64,000 bases of DNA from Gammaproteobacteria bacterium (GTDB lineage Bacteria; Pseudomonadota; Gammaproteobacteria; Pseudomonadales; Pseudohongiellaceae), in assembly GCA_018401885.1 (NCBI GenBank), contig JAGYKB010000006.1, positions 45,584-109,583 on the forward strand, written 5' to 3'. Below the pieces are notes generated by a model. The model saw only the letters and a program-made list of their open reading frames with translations. It made no database searches and had not been told where the DNA came from. The translations under genes were made by a program, and so were the position numbers. This document shows, piece after piece, positions 23,576 through 31,930 of the stretch (its first letter is position 1; each line of letters begins with the position of its first letter).

Positions 23576-24904
23576 TTAGAGGCCATTCGGCTCCATTATG
23601 GCCTGATAGAGTAGTCGGCGAGACGTTCCTCGCACATCGGGAATTCCGTTACCGAACTGTTGAATCATACCGACAAACACGATGTTCTCGACCGGGTCGA
23701 CCCAGAACCAAGTGCCTGCAGCACCACCCCAGTAGTATTCCCCCTTCGAATAGCCCTCTGCTTCGACCGGGTCTTCAATGATGGCAAAGTCGAGACCAAA
23801 AGTAGTGCCATTAGCGCCGAGAATACTGTCGCTAAGCCCCTTAGGGAGTTGGTTTCTGTGCATGAGCTCGACTGTGAGTGGCGCTAAGATGCGTGCGCCG
23901 TCGAGTTCTCCGCCATTGAGTAGCATCTGACTAAAGCGAAGATAATCCATTGTCGAGCCAACGAGTCCGCCGCCCCCGCCTTCGAAATTGTGCTCGACGA
24001 GATAACTCGGGCCATTGGTAAAGCCTTCGCTCGGAAAGAGCAAGCCATCGGGGCCATAGGCATAAACTTCGGCTAAACGATCTGCCTTTTCGGCAGGCAC
24101 AAAGAAATCAGTATCGACCATACCGAGGGGTTGGAAAATATTCTGTTCGAGGAAGTCAGAGAAGCGCTGCCCCGATAGTTTTTCGACCATGTAGCCTTGC
24201 ACGTCGACCGACACGCTGTAATGCCAGAGCGAGCCAGGTTGCTGACGCAGCGGTATTTTTGCCAATTTATCGATCATGTCTTGCAGATTAGAGGCAGGGT
24301 CCAGCACAGCGGCCGCGTTGTACATGTCATCGACAGGAGATTGGGAGAACAGGCCATAGGTAAGACCGCCCGTGTGGTTCATGAGTTCTCGCACTGTCAT
24401 CGGATGATCTGGGGGCTCGGTAATCATGTTGCCATTGTCATCCATGCCTGCGTAAACCTGCAGGTCTGCAAACTCAGGTATATGAAGAGAGACCGGGTCC
24501 GAAAGCTTAAAGAGTCCGCGCTCGTAGAGAATCATCATGGCCACGCCAGTTATCGGCTTGGTCATTGAGTAGATACGAAAGAGGGCGTCATCTGTCATGG
24601 GTGAGCCGGCCGCAATGTCGCGCTGCCCTACAGATTCGAAATGGAATATTTTGCCGTCGCGGGCGGCTGCAGTAACGACACCAGCGAGTTTTCCTTCATC
24701 GACGAAGCCCTGCATGGCCTGGGTTAACCGTTCAAGTCGTTCCGAATCCACGCCAACAGATTCAGGAGTTGCGAATGTAAGGCCTGCCGTTGAGCGGCTT
24801 GACTGATTAGGTTGTACTGCGCATCCGGCGAGAAAGATGAGGCTGAGTGCCAGCGCAAACACACCGCGCCAGGTTAAATAAAGGGGGGTACTTTTCTTCT
24901 TCAT
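23576..24904 (-). CDS. Serine hydrolase lipoprotein, beta-lactamase/esterase (class C-like) family
   Basis: Exported lipoprotein: basic start MKKKSTP, hydrophobic segment, lipobox LAGC near residue 28. The serine-hydrolase motifs are SMTK (S-x-x-K, nucleophile near residue 115) and YSVSVDVQG (Tyr general base). Family members include esterases, peptidases and beta-lactamase-like proteins, so the substrate is unknown; resistance should not be assumed. It is a single gene, divergent from DUF2239 across a 221-base gap that carries a large palindrome. Confidence 0.85.
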   Translation of the reverse strand: MKKKSTPLYLTWRGVFALALSLIFLAGCAVQPNQSSRSTAGLTFATPESVGVDSERLERLTQAMQGFVDEGKLAGVVTAAARDGKIFHFESVGQRDIAAGSPMTDDALFRIYSMTKPITGVAMMILYERGLFKLSDPVSLHIPEFADLQVYAGMDDNGNMITEPPDHPMTVRELMNHTGGLTYGLFSQSPVDDMYNAAAVLDPASNLQDMIDKLAKIPLRQQPGSLWHYSVSVDVQGYMVEKLSGQRFSDFLEQNIFQPLGMVDTDFFVPAEKADRLAEVYAYGPDGLLFPSEGFTNGPSYLVEHNFEGGGGGLVGSTMDYLRFSQMLLNGGELDGARILAPLTVELMHRNQLPKGLSDSILGANGTTFGLDFAIIEDPVEAEGYSKGEYYWGGAAGTWFWVDPVENIVFVGMIQQFGNGIPDVRGTSRRLLYQAIMEPNGL

Positions 24905-25031
24905 AAGGAGGTGGGCTCTTTAATTACTGAGTATGTTAACGGATTGAATGTACGGTCGGAGGATAGGCTCGGCAGCGGCTGTTTGTCTAGAGGATGTCGG
25001 CTCGCCTAAAGACAGGAGGTGAAGGCGCTAA

Positions 25032-25071
25032 AATTAAACCATGGTAATAATATTAATACCATGGTTTAATT
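25032..25071. promoter_or_regulatory. 40-bp double-palindrome operator between divergent genes
   Basis: AATTAAACCATGGTA (25032-25046) and TACCATGGTTTAATT (25057-25071) are perfect 15-bp reverse complements around an AT-only 10-base spacer. Each arm itself holds the 8-bp palindrome ACCATGGT, with centres 20 bases apart (two helical turns). A TATAAA (25076-25081) and a TTAATA 17 bases before it fit a promoter for DUF2239 whose -35 lies inside the palindrome, so repression is the simplest reading. Confidence 0.75.
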
Positions 25072-25125
25072 AAGCTATAAACAACACGCCTGATTGCTGG
25101 CATCGACGAGAGGTAGGGGAGATCA

Positions 25126-25776
25126 ATGAGATCGACAGACTGGGAAAACCGATTTATCGCATTCGAGGGCGAGACGCTAATCGCTGACGGAAACCAACTT
25201 GAGGTTGCGCTTCGATTGAAAAAGGAGGGCGCTGAGCCAGCGCTGCGGCGCGGGGAGGTGCTAATCTTCGCGGGGTTCGATGGTCGTCAGATAGATTTAC
25301 ACCTCTCGGGCAGTGAGTCCGATATCGAACGCCGCTATGGGTCTGCTGCAGCGACAGAGTCTGCCGCACCGATTGTGGGAGCTGGAGGAATGGCGACCAC
25401 AGTGGGCACCGAGAAGAAATCGCGTGGTCGCCCGAAGCTGGGTGTTATAGGTCGCGAGGTAACTCTCCTGCCAAGACATTGGGCGTGGCTCGACACTCAG
25501 CGGGGTGGTGCGTCTGCAACGCTGCGTAGACTGGTCGATGCAGAGCGCAAAGCAAGCGTCGACTCTGATCATCGGCGGGCGAGCCAAGATCGAGCGAATC
25601 GGTTTATGTCTGCCATGGCGGGTGACCTAGTAGGCTTCGAAGAGGCGACAAGGGCATTGTATGCAGGCAATCGAGAGGGATTCGAAACGGCGACTGCACC
25701 ATGGGCGCATGACATTAGGCACATTGCTGTGAGTATGGCAGCTGATGCGTTCTCAGTCAGTGACGAGCAAAGTTAG
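25126..25776 (+). CDS. DUF2239 family protein
   Basis: A 216-residue cytosolic protein of unknown function. The family signature is the central run GRPKLGVIGREVTLLPRHW followed by WLDTQRGGASATLRRLVD (about residues 102-145). The N-terminal part resembles a small beta domain (FEGETLIADGN ... LIFAGFDGRQIDLHL). The C-terminal third is helical (MAGDLVGFEEATRALYAGNREGFE). GGGGAG lies before the ATG. Its promoter appears to be controlled by the 40-bp palindrome. I assign no function. Confidence 0.82.
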   Translation: MRSTDWENRFIAFEGETLIADGNQLEVALRLKKEGAEPALRRGEVLIFAGFDGRQIDLHLSGSESDIERRYGSAAATESAAPIVGAGGMATTVGTEKKSRGRPKLGVIGREVTLLPRHWAWLDTQRGGASATLRRLVDAERKASVDSDHRRASQDRANRFMSAMAGDLVGFEEATRALYAGNREGFETATAPWAHDIRHIAVSMAADAFSVSDEQS

Positions 25777-25853
25777 CGCCTAAGTCAGCGGGAATGCCAG
25801 TTAGGTGAGTGCTATACTGGTGATCCAAGCGCTCAAGCAGAATTGCCGACCCT

Positions 25854-27284
25854 ATGCACAGCACGAAAAATAACGAAAAGAGCAGGATTAATTCAATCCG
25901 CGAAAACCTCCGCGGCGCTAAATTTGGCGTGCGCAAAGTTGAGTCGCAAGGCCACCCTCGGCCAGCGCTCGAAGTATTAAAAGGTCGCGAGCTTGAGACT
26001 CTTGTAGAGCGTATTATCAAAAGCGGCGCGCTTGGACGCTCGCAAACTTACCGAAAACTTTTGAGCTTTCTCGTCGACGCAGCGCTTGCAGGTCGTGTAC
26101 CACGCGAGCTCGATATCGCGATTGGCGCGCTAGGGCGGGATGAAAGTTTTGATGTTTCGTCAGATTCTGCGGTGCGCGTCGCTGTTCACCAACTTCGCAA
26201 AAAACTAGCCAGTTACTACGCGGAATTTGAACCAGATGCGGCGCTTCGCCTTATTTTGCCTAAAGGAAAGCACTCTCTCAGCGTCCTTGTCGTCGAGAAT
26301 AATCTGGCCACTGTGCCAACAGAGTCTACTGTTGTTGTGCCGCAGGCAGGAGGCTTTATCAAAAGCGCGTTCTCTGCAGTTCCCGCCAGTTACGTGCCAG
26401 TCTTATTACTGCTCGTGTTTATTGCGCTTGCCGCCAATCTCGCCCTGTTTTCCAGATTTATAAACGGCGGTGACACTCTGGCAACAGCGGCTGCTAATCA
26501 TCCGCTCTGGGCAGGCGTATTGGTTGATGACAAACCGTTACTTATAGTGATGGGGGACTACTACATTTTCGGGGAGCTCAATTCAAACGGCAACGTTGCG
26601 AGAATGGTTCGGGAGTTCAACGTAAATTCGCGCAGTGATCTCGAAGAATTTCGCTTTGGTGATATCGAGCATTCAGAAAAATTCGTTGATCTGGATCTCA
26701 GCTACATGCCTGAGGGGAGTGCCTTTGCACTGGCGAGGGTCGCGCCAATCCTCGCGCAAAGTGGCAAAACGGTCAATGTGACTATGATGTCTGACCTCTC
26801 GTCGGCCGATATACGCGCGAATCATATTATTTACATCGGCTATATAAGCGCACTCGATCGTCTTGCGTCTATGGCCTTTGCCGGCTCGGGTTTAGCGGTG
26901 GGACGCAGTTTCGATGAGCTAATAGATCTGGATAATCTGACTTACTTTACCAGTGATGCCGGGCTGCCCGAAGAGGGGCAGCAGTTCCGCGACTACGGCT
27001 TTCTTTCTAGTTTCACAGCAAGCCGAGACACGCAAGTTATCCTCATTGCGGGTATGCGTGATGCGGGTTTGATGCATACAGCACAAGCGTTGACCGACAT
27101 CGACTCGCTCGATGAGTTGTTGTTAGCATTCGGTAAACAGGCTGACGAGGCGCTGGGTAATGTCGAGGCGCTTTACGAGGTCTATGGGATCGATCGGATG
27201 AATTTCGAAGCTAAACTGGTCTACAGCAAGCTGCTAGAGAGTGGGAATTTTTGGGGCTTTGTCGATGAGGTAACGTCTAACTAG
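25854..27284 (+). CDS. Membrane-anchored protein with predicted N-terminal DNA-binding domain (ToxR-like topology)
   Basis: 476 residues. Residues about 45-145 (RSQTYRKLLSFLVDAALAG, ELDIAIGALGRDESFD, SAVRVAVHQLRKKLASYY, LILPKGKHSL) match the pattern of a predicted DNA-binding domain often fused to adenylate-cyclase or TPR modules in acidobacterial and proteobacterial proteins. A single membrane span follows (about 179-201), then some 270 residues that should be periplasmic, with no domain I recognise. The layout suggests a one-component membrane regulator sensing an outside signal; DNA binding and ligand are inference. It follows DUF2239 by 77 bases. Confidence 0.65.
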   Translation: MHSTKNNEKSRINSIRENLRGAKFGVRKVESQGHPRPALEVLKGRELETLVERIIKSGALGRSQTYRKLLSFLVDAALAGRVPRELDIAIGALGRDESFDVSSDSAVRVAVHQLRKKLASYYAEFEPDAALRLILPKGKHSLSVLVVENNLATVPTESTVVVPQAGGFIKSAFSAVPASYVPVLLLLVFIALAANLALFSRFINGGDTLATAAANHPLWAGVLVDDKPLLIVMGDYYIFGELNSNGNVARMVREFNVNSRSDLEEFRFGDIEHSEKFVDLDLSYMPEGSAFALARVAPILAQSGKTVNVTMMSDLSSADIRANHIIYIGYISALDRLASMAFAGSGLAVGRSFDELIDLDNLTYFTSDAGLPEEGQQFRDYGFLSSFTASRDTQVILIAGMRDAGLMHTAQALTDIDSLDELLLAFGKQADEALGNVEALYEVYGIDRMNFEAKLVYSKLLESGNFWGFVDEVTSN

Positions 27285-27523
27285 GCGTGTGAAGCCATGT
27301 GTTGTATGACACCGGGTTTGCGGCTTTCTACCTTTGAGATTTTGTATTCGTAGCGGGAAGCGGTTGGGTCTATGTCTAGGGCCTCATCGATTGCAGCGCG
27401 GAGGTCTGCTTGGGCCGCCTGTCGGGTCAGGTAGGGACCCGAAATACGGACTTGCAGAGTTTTGTCTTGCGGTTCCGAAGCGACAATATAGAAATTCTTT
27501 GCGTTCACGCTTTGCTCTCTCAC
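27281..27523 (-). CDS. Small hypothetical protein
   Basis: 80 codons starting with GTG. The predicted product has a coherent beta-beta-alpha look (FYIVASEPQDKTLQVRISGPYLTRQAAQADLRAAIDEAL), with no signal peptide or membrane segment. Its stop overlaps the end of the membrane regulator gene by 4 bases, tail to tail. Composition is protein-like and the frame is not a shadow of a longer gene, but I do not recognise a family. A later in-frame GTG (VNAKNF) is an alternative start. Confidence 0.5.
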   Translation of the reverse strand: MREQSVNAKNFYIVASEPQDKTLQVRISGPYLTRQAAQADLRAAIDEALDIDPTASRYEYKISKVESRKPGVIQHMASHA

Positions 27524-27638
27524 GTCTCATGCCAGTTGATATTCATGTTGGTCGCACTAGCACTTTCGGGGCGGATTTTAGCGCGCTTGAAAAGCTAAAC
27601 GCTAGTCCTTTTATCGGTATTTGAACTAATTTTGTTAG

Positions 27639-27660
27639 CAACTTTGAACAATAAAAGTTG
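27639..27660. repeat. Small inverted repeat before the glycosyltransferase gene
   Basis: CAACTTT and AAAGTTG form 7-bp arms with an 8-base spacer, 30 bases upstream of the chosen start. It may be an operator or simply AT-rich chance. Confidence 0.3.
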
Positions 27661-27690
27661 GTACTTTTGCTTAGGGTTCGAGGGGTTGAA

Positions 27691-28437
27691 TTGAAAGTAA
27701 ATAAACAGATAGACGTGAGTCTTTCAATAGTCATCCCTGTGCTCAATGAGGCGCATGCGCTGCCGCGAATCCTCGCTGCTGTTGAGCAATGGCAACAAGG
27801 GTTTGAAACCGAGGTTATTGTGGTCGACGGTGGCAGCACTGACGCCACGCTCGACGTTGCACATCGCTACCAGTGCAGAGTGCTCAGTGCACCGAAAGGC
27901 AGAGCTTCGCAAATGAACGCGGGTGCAGTTCTCGCGACAGGTGAGGTATTACTTTTTCTACATGGAGACACGACATTACCTTCTTCCGCCTGTGCCTTAA
28001 TCGACGCCGCTCTAGGGGGTGGGGCGACTGTCTTTAAGGCGCATCGAAGAGCGCAATGGGGTTGGTTTGATGTCAGAATCGATAGCAGCAAGTGGGCCTT
28101 TCGGGTAATCGAATTTTGCATGAATCTGAGGGCGAGGCTTACTCGCGTTTGTACTGGTGACCAAGCGCTATTCGTTCGTAGGGAGTTGTTCGAGTCTGTT
28201 GGTGGATATCCAGACCTCGAGCTGATGGAAGACGTTGCGCTGAGTAAAATTTTACGCAAAGCAGCGCCGGCAAACCCTATCGAGGCGCGTGCCATTACGT
28301 CTGGCAGACGTTGGCTTAAGCAGGGCGTTGTTCGGACAGTACTGCTCATGTGGGAGCTGCGGCTGCGCTATTTTTTCGGCGAATCGCCTCGAGCGCTTCA
28401 CAGACGCTATTACCCTGATCAGTCAGAGAAGACATAG
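27691..28437 (+). CDS. TIGR04283-type (arsenosugar-associated) glycosyltransferase, family 2
   Basis: A GT-A fold family 2 glycosyltransferase: LSIVIPVLNEAHALPRIL at the start, VIVVDGGSTDAT, the acidic LHGDTTLP loop and GDQALFVRRELFESVGGYPDLELMEDV. These match the TIGR04283 group named after arsenosugar biosynthesis. AGGGG lies 5 bases before the TTG at 27691; GTG at 27715 and TTG at 27658 are alternatives. It precedes its usual partner by 38 bases. No arsenic methyltransferase is in the window, so the arsenic link is by name only. Confidence 0.8.
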   Translation: MKVNKQIDVSLSIVIPVLNEAHALPRILAAVEQWQQGFETEVIVVDGGSTDATLDVAHRYQCRVLSAPKGRASQMNAGAVLATGEVLLFLHGDTTLPSSACALIDAALGGGATVFKAHRRAQWGWFDVRIDSSKWAFRVIEFCMNLRARLTRVCTGDQALFVRRELFESVGGYPDLELMEDVALSKILRKAAPANPIEARAITSGRRWLKQGVVRTVLLMWELRLRYFFGESPRALHRRYYPDQSEKT

Positions 28438-28475
28438 ATTGAGTATTAGGTGGCAATAACATTAGTAATAAATCG

Positions 28476-29111
28476 ATGAAATACCCTCACGCGCAGGTGC
28501 TGATCTTTGCGAAGCAGGCAATCCCGGGCGAGGTCAAGACTCGCCTTATTCCCGCCATAGGCGCGGAAGCCGCCACAAGGCTTCACTGTGCCATGACCAG
28601 GCGAGTGGCTTCGATGGTGAGCGCCTCGGCACTGGCAGCATTTAGATTCGCCGTGGCGGGCGACGCGAGAGATTCACTGTTTACCGCATTTCGAGAGGGT
28701 CTCACGCCGATCTGTCAGGTTGGGGACGATTTAGGTGAGCGTATGCGTAACGCAGCGAAACAGGCATTCGACGATAAGCTTGTGCAGACAGAGCATGTAA
28801 TACTTATCGGTGCCGACTGCCCGACTATAGACGCAAGTCACCTCGAAGGGGCGTTGAAGGTGTTAGAGTCAGGCGTCGACGTCGTATTCGTACCTGCGGA
28901 AGATGGGGGATATGTGTTGGTTGGAATGAGCAGGGTTGTCGATGAATTGTTTCAGGACATTGCCTGGGGGACGTCTGAGGTCCTATCGATGAGTCTCAAG
29001 AAGCTATCCGAGGCAGGGGTGAGCACGCAGTGTCTTGAGCCGCTCTGGGATGTAGACACTGCAGAGGATCTCCCTAAACTCGCCCTGCTGGAGCCACCGC
29101 TAAACTGGTGA
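28476..29111 (+). CDS. TIGR04282-type (arsenosugar-associated) nucleotidyl/glycosyltransferase
   Basis: A 211-residue protein like the cofC/molybdenum-cofactor-type nucleotidyltransferase fold: LIFAKQAIPGEVKTRLIPAIG at the start, VILIGADCPTIDASHLEGAL and FVPAEDGGYVLVGM. It pairs with the preceding TIGR04283 gene, the standard two-gene arrangement of this group. Substrate unknown; annotation as arsenosugar biosynthesis rests on family naming. It is convergent with the FlgM-like gene, only 2 bases between stops. Confidence 0.82.
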   Translation: MKYPHAQVLIFAKQAIPGEVKTRLIPAIGAEAATRLHCAMTRRVASMVSASALAAFRFAVAGDARDSLFTAFREGLTPICQVGDDLGERMRNAAKQAFDDKLVQTEHVILIGADCPTIDASHLEGALKVLESGVDVVFVPAEDGGYVLVGMSRVVDELFQDIAWGTSEVLSMSLKKLSEAGVSTQCLEPLWDVDTAEDLPKLALLEPPLNW

Positions 29112-29113
29112 CG

Positions 29114-29443
29114 TTATTTTTTAGGCGGTTCTCGACGATCAAAATCAAGCATCTTTTCGGCCAATTTGGCACTGTCGATCTCGAATTTGCCTTTCTCGAG
29201 TCGATTGTGAAGGTCAACGACTTTTGCCATATCCATGCTAGGGAGCCCTTCGATGGCGGTACGCAATTCTGCGGTTAGCCGCGCGAGTTTCTGCAGACCC
29301 GTTGCTAGGTCTTCAGCCGTTCGCGCGGAATGTTCACGACTCGCCCGTGCATCTCGCACTTTAGCAAGAACGGCTAACAGTTCATCGCTGGGTGCGCCGG
29401 GTGTGTTCTCGGATTTCTTCACTTGAGCTAGTCTCACTCGCAT
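29114..29443 (-). CDS. flgM: FlgM-like anti-sigma-28 factor
   Basis: The C-terminal 45 residues (MDMAKVVDLHNRLEKGKFEIDSAKLAEKMLDFD, read in parts) match the FlgM sigma-28-binding helix pattern: V-x2-L-x3-L, G/K-F-E-I-D, K-L-A-E-K-M-L. The N-terminal half is charged and probably disordered, normal for FlgM. The ATG at 29443 gives 109 residues; a GTG at 29506 without a ribosome site would add 21. It is divergent from fleQ, which supports a flagellar role, though no other flagellar genes are in the window. Confidence 0.6.
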   Translation of the reverse strand: MRVRLAQVKKSENTPGAPSDELLAVLAKVRDARASREHSARTAEDLATGLQKLARLTAELRTAIEGLPSMDMAKVVDLHNRLEKGKFEIDSAKLAEKMLDFDRREPPKK

Positions 29444-29585
29444 TAGGTCGTCTTCGGGATATCGCAGGACGTCATTATGCGAAACCACCTCTGCTGCGCA
29501 CCTCACATTGACGCTGCGAGCAAAGTTTATAACGTCTTCTCGTCGGATATCTTTAAGAAATAGACGCGTGCTCTGCTCGCGCGAC

Positions 29586-29618
29586 TAGACATTGACTCAT
29601 CGAGTGGGGCAATGTCTA
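29586..29618. promoter_or_regulatory. Inverted repeat between flgM-like gene and fleQ
   Basis: TAGACATTG (29586-29594) and CAATGTCTA (29610-29618) are perfect 9-bp arms. Inside, ACTC-atc-GAGT adds 4 pairs. It lies 46 bases before the fleQ ATG in the divergent gap and could be an operator or an mRNA hairpin. It argues against the TTG at 29592 as the fleQ start. Confidence 0.5.
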
Positions 29619-29663
29619 ATCACTCAGGCAGATGATCAAACACCCACTACACGCGCGCGGCCC

Positions 29664-31262
29664 ATGTCTTCAGTAGTCTCCACAGAAAGTCCCCCAGATC
29701 TCCCGCAGACTTCAAGCGACGCGACAGCGATCCTGTTGATCGAGGATTGTGATGAGTCGCGCCGAGACCTCACGACTATTCTTCACTTTTTAGGAGAAGC
29801 AGTGGTTTCTGCGACAAGCGCCGCATACCGTTCGGTGCTCGAGAATCAGACGATGGCTGACAGTAAGGTAGCGCTAGCGATTATAGGCCAGTGCAGCAGC
29901 GTACCACTGCCGCGGGTGCTGGCAGATCTTGCTTTACACAACGAAGCTTTGCCTTACGTTTTGATGGCGGATGCAGGGATGAGTGGGCTTGAGGAAATTG
30001 ATCCGGCTGCTCGCCTCAGAATTATGGCACGCCTGCCTCGAGACTGTGGTTTTCAGCTTCTTCTCGATGCTATTCATAAATCTAAATTGTTTAACGCACA
30101 CTCTAATCGTCTCCATGGATCCAACCTAATCCGTGATTTCAATATGTTTCGCAGCTTGGTTGGGGAGAGCGCTCAGATCGAGCGTGTGCGCAAAATGATG
30201 GGGCAGGTTGCAAACACTGAAGTGAGCGTGCTCATAACCGGTGAATCAGGTACGGGAAAAGAGGTCGTTGCCCGAAATTTGCACAATAATTCAGCGCGTG
30301 CCGATAAAGCGTTTATACCAATCAATTGCGGCGCAATTCCTCGAGAACTACTCGAAAGTGAATTGTTCGGCCATGAAAAGGGCGCGTTTACCGGCGCCGT
30401 TGCGACCCGCAGTGGCCGTTTTGAGCTTGCTGACGGAGGTACGCTGTTTCTAGACGAGATCGGCGATATGCCGCTTTCTATGCAGGTAAAGCTTTTGAGA
30501 GTCCTCCAAGAGCGCAGCTTTGAGCGTGTAGGAGGCGCTGAAACCCTCCAGGCTGACGTGCGAATCGTCGCCGCTACCCACCGCGATCTTGAAGAGATGA
30601 TTGCGTCGGGGGAGTTCAGGCAGGATCTCTATTATCGCCTTAACGTATTTCCTATAGAGATACCTGCTCTGAGAGAAAGACCAGAGGACATCCCCGTGCT
30701 CTTGAATGAACTGATAGCAACGCTCGAACGCGAAGGGAGGGGTTCAGTAAGGTTTAATTCCCACGCCATTGCAGTCCTTGCAAAGCATAGCTGGCCTGGC
30801 AATGTGCGTGAGCTAGCCAATCTCGTCGAACGCATGGCCATACTCTATCCTCACGGCATCGTTGGGGTCAGCGATTTACCGGAGAAGTTAGTGGCAGCTG
30901 CAGAGAGACGGGAGGCGACGAAAAGCGCGAGCATGCCCGATAGCATTGCTAATGCGCAGGCAAGTGACGTAAGTACGAAGCCGTTCGTGCCCGAAGGGCT
31001 TCCCCTGGCAGGTCTTGATCTTAAAGAGTATTTGGCGCGTTTGGAGCGCGACCTAATCGAAAAAGCACTCGATGACAGCAGTGGCGTTGTTACTCGAGCG
31101 GCGGATCGATTGAGCATCGGTAGGACGACCCTCGTTGAGAAGATGCGTAAGTACAAGTTGTCTAGGTTACAAGAGGATACGCTGGAAGCGGATTCGAACA
31201 ACGATCTAGATAATACTTCTGACTCTATTGCTGCTCCAAAATCCCCCCACAGGCTGCAGTAG
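29664..31262 (+). CDS. fleQ: Sigma-54-dependent flagellar regulator FleQ/FlrA
   Basis: Master activator of flagellar genes, c-di-GMP-responsive in relatives. The N-terminal FleQ domain is a degenerate receiver ([13 protein letters not shown], no phospho-acceptor pattern). The AAA+ domain has Walker A GESGTGKE, the sigma-54 contact loop GAFTGA and [10 protein letters not shown]. The C-terminal Fis-type helix-turn-helix ([37 protein letters not shown]) is characteristic of FleQ over NtrC. The ATG at 29664 gives 532 residues; FleQ of Pseudomonas is about 490, and a C-terminal acidic tail accounts for part of the difference. Confidence 0.88.
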   Translation: MSSVVSTESPPDLPQTSSDATAILLIEDCDESRRDLTTILHFLGEAVVSATSAAYRSVLENQTMADSKVALAIIGQCSSVPLPRVLADLALHNEALPYVLMADAGMSGLEEIDPAARLRIMARLPRDCGFQLLLDAIHKSKLFNAHSNRLHGSNLIRDFNMFRSLVGESAQIERVRKMMGQVANTEVSVLITGESGTGKEVVARNLHNNSARADKAFIPINCGAIPRELLESELFGHEKGAFTGAVATRSGRFELADGGTLFLDEIGDMPLSMQVKLLRVLQERSFERVGGAETLQADVRIVAATHRDLEEMIASGEFRQDLYYRLNVFPIEIPALRERPEDIPVLLNELIATLEREGRGSVRFNSHAIAVLAKHSWPGNVRELANLVERMAILYPHGIVGVSDLPEKLVAAAERREATKSASMPDSIANAQASDVSTKPFVPEGLPLAGLDLKEYLARLERDLIEKALDDSSGVVTRAADRLSIGRTTLVEKMRKYKLSRLQEDTLEADSNNDLDNTSDSIAAPKSPHRLQ

Positions 31263-31265
31263 CCT

Positions 31266-31928
31266 TTAGTCAAAGTCCTGCGTGTCGGGTAGTTTGATGC
31301 GCATGTGATGGGCTCCGTTATCCGTCATTCTCAACTCACCTGCCGCGAACCAAGTTACTACCTTAGGGTAAAGCGCGTGTTCTTGTTGCAGCACGCGGGC
31401 GGCAAGTGATTCTGGCGTATCGGTCTCCGCGACGGGAATACTGTGCCGTGCGATGACGGGCCCGCCATCAAGTTCTTCGGTAACAAAATGCACGCTCGCA
31501 CCGTGCCGTGCCACTTTCGCATCCAGTGCGCGCTGATGCGTGTTTACTCCAGCAAACTCGGGTAGCAGAGAGGGGTGTATATTAAGTAAGCGCCCAGCGT
31601 AATGCGTGACAAACGCAGCTGATAGTATGCGCATGAAACCGGCAAGCACGACAAGGTCTGGCTCGTATTGATCGATTATGTCCATGAGAGCCAAATCGAA
31701 ATCTTCGCGTGTAGCAAATGCCAAGTGCGACAGGAGCGCGGTTGGTATTCCCGCCTTTTGGGCGCGGGTTAGCCCAAATGCATCGGCTTTATTGGAAACC
31801 ACGGCGCAAATAGAATAACCGCCTTCGTCGGCGGAATCGATAAGCGATTGAAGGTTACTGCCGCTTCCAGAGATAAGGACAACAACTGAGCAGCGGCCAC
31901 TCGCTCTTTGGTCTGAGGAAATAGTCAC
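31266..31928 (-). CDS. purN: Phosphoribosylglycinamide formyltransferase PurN
   Basis: Third step of purine synthesis, using 10-formyltetrahydrofolate. Motifs: VVLISGSGSNLQSLID at the start, the catalytic NIHPSLLPEFAGVNTHQRAL with its Asn and His, and HFVTEELDGGPVI with the Asp. It starts with GTG 2 bases after the purM stop, so the pair is coupled. Length 220 is standard. It ends 3 bases from the convergent fleQ. Confidence 0.96.
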   Translation of the reverse strand: MTISSDQRASGRCSVVVLISGSGSNLQSLIDSADEGGYSICAVVSNKADAFGLTRAQKAGIPTALLSHLAFATREDFDLALMDIIDQYEPDLVVLAGFMRILSAAFVTHYAGRLLNIHPSLLPEFAGVNTHQRALDAKVARHGASVHFVTEELDGGPVIARHSIPVAETDTPESLAARVLQQEHALYPKVVTWFAAGELRMTDNGAHHMRIKLPDTQDFD

Positions 31929-31930
31929 GA

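Noticed and set aside
23576..24904. Antibiotic-resistance beta-lactamase
   Set aside because: S-x-x-K and Y-S-V motifs are shared with esterases and peptidases; lipoprotein anchoring and context give no support for resistance.
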